Shown: positions 1 through 5,399 of the stretch, one piece after another
Layout of the letters: the number at the start of each line of letters is the position of its first letter
Position numbering within the stretch: position 1 is the first letter of the stretch
From: a bacterium
GTDB lineage: Bacteria > Actinomycetota > Acidimicrobiia > Acidimicrobiales > CATQHL01
Assembly: GCA_028819945.1 (NCBI GenBank)
Contig: JAPPKQ010000343.1
Coordinates: forward strand, 1,498-7,469
Direction of reading: 5' to 3'
Length of the DNA: 5,972 nt
The notes under the pieces: model-generated
What the model saw: only the letters and a program-made list of their open reading frames with translations
Database searches by the model: none
What the model was told of the DNA's origin: nothing
Program-made: the position numbers and the translations under genes

Positions 1-20
1 GGTTTAACCACACCCGGGCG

Positions 21-51
21 GGCCCGGGGGGTTTTCCCCCGGGGGCGGGCC
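21..51. other. GC-rich stem-loop at left edge, possible end of an upstream transcript
   Basis: The arm GGCCCG (21-26) is complementary to CGGGCC (46-51). Inside it GGGGG (27-31) can pair with CCCCC (36-40) across a TTTT loop, leaving five G residues bulged. An alternative register pairs CCCGGGGG (23-30) with CCCCCGGG (36-43). No T-run follows the stem, so it is not a classical intrinsic terminator. In ABC operons a stem-loop often separates the binding-protein gene from the permease genes, and this could be such an element, but the upstream gene is not visible. The base composition is extreme, so part of the pairing may be chance. Confidence 0.35.
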
Positions 52-75
52 ACTTACATCGCGGGGCGGGTGGCG

Positions 76-115
76 GGCGCCCCCACGGTGGGAGCGCCGG
101 CCTCCAGGCCCACCG
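76..115. promoter_or_regulatory. Palindrome and competing inverted repeat in the leader of the permease gene
   Basis: GGCGCCCCCAC (76-86) and GTGGGAGCGCC (88-98) form an 11-base inverted repeat around a single central G, with one mismatched pair (81/93). This shape fits either a dimeric repressor operator or an RNA hairpin. The right arm overlaps CGGTGGG (86-92), which is also perfectly complementary to CCCACCG (109-115), so the two pairings exclude each other in RNA. I could not see a convincing -35/-10 promoter around it. Whether it acts as operator, attenuator or neither is not decided by the sequence, and high GC raises the chance of accidental pairing. Confidence 0.3.
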
Positions 116-185
116 ATCACTTTGCACATTCTCGACATTGAGGCAGGCACGTGAGGGTGCGACCTCCCGGGGAACACATCGCCGC

Positions 186-190
186 GAGGG
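186..190 (+). promoter_or_regulatory. Ribosome binding site supporting the GTG start of the first permease
   Basis: GAGGG lies 4 bases upstream of GTG 195. It is the only purine-rich Shine-Dalgarno-like stretch near a candidate start of this gene. The longer alternative, TTG 138, has no such sequence before it, so this site favours the shorter protein. The spacing is a little tight. Confidence 0.45.
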
Positions 191-194
191 CTTC

Positions 195-1172
195 GTGACG
201 GCGGTCGACGTACCGGCGCACGAGGCGACGCCCGACGACTGGGCGGCGCCCAGCCTGAGCGACTCCGAGTACCGCTGGCGCGCCCGCCGTTACCGCTTCC
301 GCACCGTCAGGCGCGCCGCGGGCTTCCTGTCGCCGTACCTCATCGTCTGGGGCGTCTTCCTGGCCATCCCCGCCGTCTGGGGCATCTTCCTGAGCTTCAA
401 TCAGGGTGGCCTGATCAGGGGCGACCCGCGGGTCTTCGTGGGCTTCGACAACTGGACCCGCACCGTGAGCGACTCCGAGCTCCGCACCGCGGTCAAGAAC
501 ACCAGCATCTACGTGCTCATCGCCATCGCGGTGGTGTTCACCCTGGCCATCTTCCTGGCCTCGCTGCTGAACCACTACAAGAAGGGCAGCAACTTCTACA
601 AGGTGGCGCTGTACTTCCCGCTGCTGGCGCCACCGATCCTCGGGGCGATCATGTGGTTTTTCATGGTCAACTTCGACTTCGGGATCCTGAACCTGCTGAA
701 GCGGTCGGTCATCGGTGGCGACGGCATCAGATTCCTGGGGGACAATCCCCACGCGCTCCTGACCATCGTGGCGGTGGAGGTCTGGCGCGGACTGGGCTTC
801 TGGGTGCTGTTCTACCTGGCGGGCCTGCAGAGCGTGCCCGAGGAGCTGCAGGCCGCCGCCAAGATCGACGGCGCGGGCAAGTGGCGCCGGTTCCGGCGTA
901 TAACCGTGCCGACGCTGCGCCCGCTTCTGCTGTTCGCCCTGGTGATCGCCGTCATCTTCAACTTCCAGCTCTTCGACTCGGTACAGGTGCTCACCGACGG
1001 CGGCCCGAGACTCGGCACCGCCACGGTGGTGTGGTTCATCCACAAGCGATTGTTCAAGTTCCAGGACACCGGCCTGGCGTACGCCTCCAGCATCGGGCTG
1101 CTGGTGGTGGTCCTCATCCTGACGGCCCTGTCGTTCTGGCTGCTGGGCAAGCGACGCCAGCGCGAGGCGTGA
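195..1172 (+). CDS. ABC transporter permease, CUT1 (MalF/UgpA-like) sugar-type, first subunit
   Basis: One of two inner-membrane subunits forming the channel of an ABC importer; families of this type usually import sugars, oligosaccharides or glycerol-3-phosphate. From GTG 195 the protein has 325 residues, normal for the family. A charged cytoplasmic N-terminus (about 45 residues, rich in Arg and acidic residues) precedes about six hydrophobic segments, the first beginning near LSPYLIVWGVFLAIP. The cytoplasmic EAA loop that docks on the ATPase is clear: EELQAAAKIDGAGKWRRF followed by VPTLRP, roughly residues 216-242. The reading frame can be extended to TTG 138 (344 residues), but the added stretch lacks a ribosome binding site and does not look conserved, so GTG 195 is preferred. 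The frame is open to the left edge without any earlier start codon. The stop is separated by one base from the next permease ATG, indicating co-translation. The family is certain; the substrate cannot be read from this subunit. Confidence 0.93.
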   Translation: MTAVDVPAHEATPDDWAAPSLSDSEYRWRARRYRFRTVRRAAGFLSPYLIVWGVFLAIPAVWGIFLSFNQGGLIRGDPRVFVGFDNWTRTVSDSELRTAVKNTSIYVLIAIAVVFTLAIFLASLLNHYKKGSNFYKVALYFPLLAPPILGAIMWFFMVNFDFGILNLLKRSVIGGDGIRFLGDNPHALLTIVAVEVWRGLGFWVLFYLAGLQSVPEELQAAAKIDGAGKWRRFRRITVPTLRPLLLFALVIAVIFNFQLFDSVQVLTDGGPRLGTATVVWFIHKRLFKFQDTGLAYASSIGLLVVVLILTALSFWLLGKRRQREA

Positions 1173-1173
1173 G

Positions 1174-2139
1174 ATGGCCGGCGACGTGACCACCGATCCG
1201 GTGACCCTCGAGGAGGCTCCGCCCCCGGAGGAGACGAGCGAGGCCGCCGCCATGGCGGCGCGACTCGCCGAGGCCGGCCGCGTCAAGCGCCTCAACGACC
1301 GCACCCGGATGATCATCGCCTACGTGGTGCTCACGCTGTTCGTGGTGATCGCCATCGGCCCGGCCTTCTACCTCATCTCCCCGGCGTTCCGCGACAGCGT
1401 CTCGCTGTTCACCTACCCGCCGGAGTGGATCCCCAGCGAGCCCACGCTCGAGAACTACCGCTTCCTGTTCTCCAGCACCAGCTACGTCCGCTGGGCGATC
1501 AACACGCTCGTCTTCGCCGGCGCCACCACCCTGCTGACCCTGGTCACCAACACCATGGCCGGCTACGCCTTCGCCCGCCTTCGCTTCCCGGGGCGCAACC
1601 TGCTGTTCTTCGTGATCCTGGCGACGCTCATGGTGCCGGTGGCGGCCGTGCTGGCGCCCACCTACCTGACGGTGACCACGATCGGGGACTGGCCGATCAT
1701 CGGCAACTGGATCGACACGGACACGTACCTGGGCCTGATCCTGCCGAGCGCCGTGTCGCCCCTGGGCGTGTTCATGATGCGCCAGTTCATCCAGACCCTC
1801 CCCGACGGGCTCTACGAGGCGGCGCGCCTGGACGGCGCCGGCGAGTGGCGCATCTTCACCAAGATCGTGCTGCCGCTCATCAAGCCGGCCCTCGTGGTGC
1901 TGGGCATCTTCGTGTTCATGCTCACCTGGGCCAGCTACCTGTGGCCGCTGGTGGCGGCCACGGACAACGAGTTCCGTGTGTTGACGGTGGGCATCGCCTC
2001 GCTGAAGGGGCAGTTCGTGACCGACTGGGGAATCCTGGCGGCGGCGTCGCTCCTGACGATCGTGCCGGTGACCATCGTCTTCCTGTTCTTCCAGAAGTGG
2101 TTCGTGCAGGCGTCGATGGCCGGCGCCCTGAAACAATGA
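1174..2139 (+). CDS. ABC transporter permease, CUT1 (MalG/UgpE-like) sugar-type, second subunit
   Basis: Partner of the preceding permease in the heterodimeric channel of the importer. It has 321 residues, with an unusually long polar, Glu/Ala-rich N-terminal tail (about 45 residues) before the first membrane segment (about 47-69). Further hydrophobic segments lie near 109-131, 142-162, 186-203, 239-261 and 287-306. The EAA loop, DGLYEAARLDGAGEWRIF followed by IVLPLIKP (about 211-238), is textbook for the MalG group and contacts the ATPase. The C-terminus, FVQASMAGALKQ, resembles the usual MalG-like ending. The ATG has GAGG (1164-1167) 6 bases upstream, inside the end of the first permease gene, and the stop-to-start gap is one base, so translational coupling is likely. 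Family assignment is certain; substrate is unknown. Confidence 0.95.
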   Translation: MAGDVTTDPVTLEEAPPPEETSEAAAMAARLAEAGRVKRLNDRTRMIIAYVVLTLFVVIAIGPAFYLISPAFRDSVSLFTYPPEWIPSEPTLENYRFLFSSTSYVRWAINTLVFAGATTLLTLVTNTMAGYAFARLRFPGRNLLFFVILATLMVPVAAVLAPTYLTVTTIGDWPIIGNWIDTDTYLGLILPSAVSPLGVFMMRQFIQTLPDGLYEAARLDGAGEWRIFTKIVLPLIKPALVVLGIFVFMLTWASYLWPLVAATDNEFRVLTVGIASLKGQFVTDWGILAAASLLTIVPVTIVFLFFQKWFVQASMAGALKQ

Positions 2140-2163
2140 CCCGCAGACGAAATCGGAGGCGCC

Positions 2164-3258
2164 ATGGCTGAGGTGATCCTGCGCCAACTGACCAAGCACT
2201 TCGGCAGTGTCGAAGCCGTCGAGGACGTGACCCTGCGCATCCCCGACGGGGAGTTCCTGGTGCTGCTGGGCCCGTCGGGGTGCGGCAAGAGCACCATCCT
2301 GCGACTCATCGCCGGCCTGGAGGACGCCACCCGCGGCGAGATCCTCATCGACGGCGAGCTCATCAATTTCAAGGACCCCACCAAGCGCAACGTGGCGATG
2401 GTGTTCCAGAACTACGCCCTTTACCCGCACATGACCGTCTACAAGAACGTGGCGTTCCCGCTGGAGACGGCCCGCATGGCCCGCGAGGAGGTCGCCGAGG
2501 CGGTTCAGCGGGCGGCGGAGATGCTGGAGATCGAGGCGCTGCTCAAGCGCCTGCCCGAGCAGCTCTCGGGCGGCCAGCGCCAGCGGGTGGCCCTGGCCCG
2601 GGCGATCGTGCGTCAGCCGCTGGTCTTCCTGATGGACGAGCCGCTCTCCAACCTCGACGCCCAGTTGCGCCTGCAGACCCGCCTGGAGTTGATGGGGCTG
2701 CACGAGCGTCTCGGCATCACCACGATCTACGTCACCCACGATCAGGTCGAGGCCATGACGATGGGCCAGCGCATCGCCGTGATGCAGGACGGCCGCATCC
2801 AGCAGATGGGCGACCCCACCGAGGTGTACGACGCGCCGGCCAACACGTTCGTGGCCACCTTCCTGGGTGCTCCCCCCATGAACCTGGTCAGCGGATCGCT
2901 CGAGCGAGACAACGGACAGGTCAGCTTCCGCTTCGAGGGTTACGAACTGGCTGTGGACCCGGCGACCTCGGGGATCGCGCCCGACACGCTCGACGAAGCC
3001 GTCGGCGAGGCGCAACTCGGCGTGCGCCCCGAGCACCTCACGCTGGCCTCCCCCGACGCCGAGGGCCTGCCGGGTGTGGTCCGGTTCCTCGAGCCGGTCG
3101 GCTCGGACCTGTTCGTGAGCGTGAACGTCGCCGGGCACGCCGTGCAGGTGCGGATGCCGCCCGACACCCAGGTCAGCACGGGGTCCAACGTGCGGCTGGC
3201 GTTCGATCCCGCCCGGAGCCACATCTTCGGCGCCGACTCCCAGAACCTGCGGAGTTGA
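2164..3258 (+). CDS. ABC transporter ATP-binding protein, MalK/UgpC family
   Basis: Energises the importer made by the two preceding permeases; it works as a cytoplasmic homodimer hydrolysing ATP. It has 364 residues, standard for MalK-type proteins. All nucleotide-binding motifs are intact: Walker A GPSGCGKST (36-44), Q-loop Gln82 in VFQNYALYPHM, signature LSGGQRQRVALARA (134-147), Walker B LVFLMDEP with catalytic Glu159, D-loop SNLD (162-165), and switch His192 in YVTHDQVEA. After about residue 235 comes the C-terminal OB/TOBE-like regulatory domain, including LGVRPEHL (285-292), which separates the MalK/UgpC group from amino-acid importer ATPases. The start is ATG 2164 with GGAGG (2155-2159) 4 bases upstream and 24 bases after the permease stop. 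Related ATPases may serve several importers in one cell, but position here points to this one. Confidence 0.96.
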   Translation: MAEVILRQLTKHFGSVEAVEDVTLRIPDGEFLVLLGPSGCGKSTILRLIAGLEDATRGEILIDGELINFKDPTKRNVAMVFQNYALYPHMTVYKNVAFPLETARMAREEVAEAVQRAAEMLEIEALLKRLPEQLSGGQRQRVALARAIVRQPLVFLMDEPLSNLDAQLRLQTRLELMGLHERLGITTIYVTHDQVEAMTMGQRIAVMQDGRIQQMGDPTEVYDAPANTFVATFLGAPPMNLVSGSLERDNGQVSFRFEGYELAVDPATSGIAPDTLDEAVGEAQLGVRPEHLTLASPDAEGLPGVVRFLEPVGSDLFVSVNVAGHAVQVRMPPDTQVSTGSNVRLAFDPARSHIFGADSQNLRS

Positions 3259-3260
3259 GC

Positions 3261-3315
3261 CCTCCGCCGCGCCCGCCACACGGCGAGTCGTCGGTCCGCC
3301 GGGGCACGGCGGAGG
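3261..3315 (+). promoter_or_regulatory. Intercistronic inverted repeat that could hide the deacylase ribosome binding site
   Basis: CCTCCGCCG (3261-3269), just after the ATPase stop codon, is a perfect 9-base reverse complement of CGGCGGAGG (3307-3315). The right arm contains the GGAGG Shine-Dalgarno of the next gene. A second stem nests inside: CGGCG (3281-3285) with CGCCG (3297-3301), around an 11-base loop. In mRNA the structure would block ribosome access unless opened, for example by ribosomes ending the ATPase gene or by a ligand. No T-run follows, so it is not a typical terminator. Pairing is read directly from the sequence; a regulatory role is inference. Confidence 0.4.
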
Positions 3316-3318
3316 TGA
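3311..3318 (+). promoter_or_regulatory. Strong ribosome binding site of the deacylase gene
   Basis: GGAGGTGA matches the anti-Shine-Dalgarno sequence over eight bases and ends 9 bases before ATG 3328. It is the strongest site in the window and fixes the start of the amidohydrolase. Its first five bases lie in the right arm of the 9-bp inverted repeat. Confidence 0.75.
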
Positions 3319-3327
3319 GCCTGGCCG

Positions 3328-4926
3328 ATGCATGACCTGGTGCTCTCGGGCGGCCACGTGGTGGATGGCACCGGTGGTGCTCCCTTCCGCGCCGACGTGG
3401 CGGTCACCGAGGGCCGCATCGCCGCGCTGGGTCCCGCCGGGGCCGCCCGGCGAGTGGTCGACGTGTCGGGCTACCTGGTGGCGCCGGGCTTCGTGGACAT
3501 GCACTCGCACTCCGATCTGGCGCTGCTGGCCGAACCCACCGCCGAGGCCAAGGTGATGCAGGGCGTGACCGGCGAGGTGATCGGCCAGGACGGGCTGGCC
3601 TACGCGCCGTTCGACGACTTCACCCTCGCCGCGGTGCGCACCCAGACCGCCGGTTGGGTGGGCGACCCGCCCGGTCTGGACTACGGCTGGCGGTCGGTGG
3701 CGGACTACCTGCAGCGCTTCGAGGCGTCGCCGCCGTCGCTGAACGTGGCGTTCCTGGTGCCCCACGGGAACCTGCGCATGATGACCGTCGGCACCGACGA
3801 CCGTCCGGCCACCCACGCCGAACTGGCCGAGATGCGCGCCCTGCTGCGGCAGGGTATGACCGAGGGGGCACTCGGGCTGTCCACGGGCCTCACGTACACG
3901 CCGGCCATGTACGCCGGGACCGGCGAACTCGTGGAGTTGTGCCGCGAGATCGCGCCCTTCGGCGGCTACTTCTCGCCCCACACCCGCAGCTACGGGCGCG
4001 GCGTCATGGAGGCCTACGACGAGATGATCGACGTGTGCCTGCGCTCGGGCGCGCCGCTGCACCTCACCCACTGCCAGGTCAGCTTCCCCGGCAACGAGGG
4101 GCGCGCCGGCGAGCTGGTCGAGCGCTTGGCCGCCATCGACCCGCGGGAGTTGGAGATCTCCGCCGACAGCTACTGCTATGTGCCCGGATCCACCTACATG
4201 GCCGCGTTCCTGCCCAACTGGGCGTGGACCGAGGGCCCTGAGGGCGTGCTGGCGCACCTGGCCGATCCGGCCGCCGCCGAGCGGATCCGCCACGAGTTGG
4301 AGGACGTGGGCACCGACGGCTTCCACGGGGCGCTGATGGACTGGACTGCGATCGAGGTCTCCTCGGTGGGCTCGGAGGAGGGACGGCGCTGGATCGGCAG
4401 GCGCGTGGCGGAGATCGCCGCCGAGTTGGCGGTGACGCCGTGGGAAGCGGTCCGCCGCCTGATGGTCGACGAGCGGCTGAACGTCAACATCCTCACCCAC
4501 GTCGGCCACGAGGACAACGTGCGCACCATCATGCAGTTGCCGTTCCACATGGGTGGCAGCGACGGCATCATGACCGGGACCCGCCCGCATCCCCGGGCAT
4601 GGGGGACCTTCGCCCGCTACCTGGCCCACTACGCCCGGGACGAGGGCATGTTCGGCTGGCCTGAGATCGTGCGCAAGCTGGCGGCGCTACCGAGCCTGCG
4701 GCTTCGGCAGTTCGACCGCGGGTTGCTGCGGCCGGGCTACTGGGCCGACATCGTGGTCTTCGACCCCGACGGCGTGCGCGACACTGCAACCTTCGAGAAC
4801 CCCCGGCAGTACCCCGAGGGCATGCCCTGGGTGCTGGTGAACGGCGAGCTGGTGAAGGACGACGACGCCCACACCGGCGCCCGGCCGGGCCGCGTGCTGC
4901 GCAGCCAACTCCGGGCGGCGGCGTGA
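3328..4926 (+). CDS. N-acyl-D-amino-acid deacylase (D-aminoacylase)-type amidohydrolase
   Basis: Predicted cytoplasmic metal-dependent hydrolase removing an acyl group from an N-acyl-D-amino acid or related amide; 532 residues, within or slightly above the usual range (about 480-540). It opens with the small beta-sandwich part of the fold (LVLSGGHVVDGTGGAPF, then the metal-site lead-in LVAPGFVDMHSHSD). Likely metal and catalytic residues are His59 and His61 (HSHSD), His218 (SPHTRSYG), His248 (LHLTHCQ) and Asp412 (GGSDGIMTG, followed by HPRAWGTFARYL, a hallmark of this family). Classical Alcaligenes D-aminoacylase has a bridging metal ligand Cys in a GNCG motif; here the matching segment is GQDG with Asp88, so it belongs to a different subgroup and its exact substrate is open. 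The C-terminus returns to the beta-sandwich (RPGYWADIVVFDPDGVRD). No signal peptide is seen. Its last four bases overlap the next gene. Alternatives: another amidohydrolase acting on N-acyl, carbamoyl or cyclic amides. Confidence 0.9.
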   Translation: MHDLVLSGGHVVDGTGGAPFRADVAVTEGRIAALGPAGAARRVVDVSGYLVAPGFVDMHSHSDLALLAEPTAEAKVMQGVTGEVIGQDGLAYAPFDDFTLAAVRTQTAGWVGDPPGLDYGWRSVADYLQRFEASPPSLNVAFLVPHGNLRMMTVGTDDRPATHAELAEMRALLRQGMTEGALGLSTGLTYTPAMYAGTGELVELCREIAPFGGYFSPHTRSYGRGVMEAYDEMIDVCLRSGAPLHLTHCQVSFPGNEGRAGELVERLAAIDPRELEISADSYCYVPGSTYMAAFLPNWAWTEGPEGVLAHLADPAAAERIRHELEDVGTDGFHGALMDWTAIEVSSVGSEEGRRWIGRRVAEIAAELAVTPWEAVRRLMVDERLNVNILTHVGHEDNVRTIMQLPFHMGGSDGIMTGTRPHPRAWGTFARYLAHYARDEGMFGWPEIVRKLAALPSLRLRQFDRGLLRPGYWADIVVFDPDGVRDTATFENPRQYPEGMPWVLVNGELVKDDDAHTGARPGRVLRSQLRAAA

Positions 4927-5399
4927 ACACGCCGCTCCAGCGTCTGCGGTCGGCCGGCTGGGAGCTGCCGCCGCTGCCGACCCCCAAGGGCCTGTACGTG
5001 CCCGCCCGCCGCCACGGCGACCTGCTGCACCTCAGCGCCCACGGACCCTTCGGTCCCGACGGGGGCTTCACCCACCGCGGCGTCGTGGGAGGCACCCTCA
5101 CGCTCGCGGATGGTCGCGCCGCCGCGGCGGCCACCGCTCTGAGCCTGCTGGCCACGGCGGCCGGGACGCTCGGAGACCTCTCGGCGATCAGCGGCACCCT
5201 GCGGATGACCGGCTACGTGAACGCCGCCCCCGGCTTCGAGGATCATGCCAAGGTGCTCGATGGGGCGAGCGAGGTTCTCGACACCGCGTTCGGTCCGGAC
5301 GCCCGGCCCGCCCGCTCGGTCGTGGGCGTGACGAGCCTCCCGTTCGACCTACCGATCGTCACCGAAGCGACGTTCGTGATAGGAGCAGACGATGGCTGA
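4923..5399 (+). CDS. Rid family (YjgF/YER057c/UK114) protein, probable enamine/imine deaminase-like
   Basis: Small cytoplasmic protein of 158 residues, somewhat longer than E. coli RidA (128). Rid proteins form trimers, and the archetype hydrolyses reactive enamines/imines such as 2-aminoacrylate released by PLP enzymes. Family features: LLHLSAHGPFGPDG (34-47), GVVGGTLTLADGRAAAAATALSLL split over 53-76, GYVNAAPGFEDH (97-108), and the C-terminal signature PARSVVGVTSLP (129-140), whose Arg131 matches catalytic Arg105 of RidA. By hand alignment the positions of RidA Asn88 and Glu120 are Gly114 and Val146 here, while the later Glu148 is kept, so this is a divergent subgroup and deaminase activity is not assured. 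The start is GTG 4923, overlapping the deacylase stop as GTGA; no Shine-Dalgarno is visible, so it is probably translated by coupling. Being placed directly before a D-threonine-aldolase/D-serine-dehydratase-like gene fits a role in clearing its intermediates. Confidence 0.88.
   Translation: MNTPLQRLRSAGWELPPLPTPKGLYVPARRHGDLLHLSAHGPFGPDGGFTHRGVVGGTLTLADGRAAAAATALSLLATAAGTLGDLSAISGTLRMTGYVNAAPGFEDHAKVLDGASEVLDTAFGPDARPARSVVGVTSLPFDLPIVTEATFVIGADDG
5381..5385 (+). promoter_or_regulatory. Ribosome binding site of the PLP enzyme gene
   Basis: AGGAG ends 6 bases before ATG 5392. It lies inside the last codons of the Rid gene, supports the 8-base overlapping start, and suggests coupled translation. 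Confidence 0.65.

Noticed and set aside
122..150. TTGCAC as a possible -35 promoter box
   Set aside because: No acceptable -10 box lies at the right distance, so a promoter cannot be supported.
148..153. CACGTG palindrome upstream of the first permease
   Set aside because: A six-base palindrome is expected by chance in GC-rich DNA, and nothing around it forms a larger site.
138..194. TTG start giving a 19-residue longer first permease
   Set aside because: No Shine-Dalgarno-like sequence precedes it, TTG is the rarest common start, and GTG 195 has GAGGG upstream. It cannot be fully excluded.
256..479. 14-base direct repeat TGAGCGACTCCGAG at 256-269 and 466-479
   Set aside because: The copies are 210 bases apart and in the same frame, both encoding SDSE within the permease. 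Only two copies exist, with no flanking similarity, so chance similarity of a short peptide with the same favoured codons is the simplest reading.
117..1316. Minus-strand 399-codon frame opposite the first permease
   Set aside because: Low-complexity His/Gln/Glu/Gly-rich translation, no domain, and it overlaps certain coding sequence; another shadow of GC-rich coding.
1114..4629. Very long minus-strand open frame (1171 codons) antisense to four genes
   Set aside because: Its translation is dominated by His, Gly, Arg, Gln, Val and Asp without recognisable domains, and it lies opposite genes with unmistakable family motifs. GC-rich codon use on the plus strand leaves few stop codons in this antisense frame, so it is a shadow.
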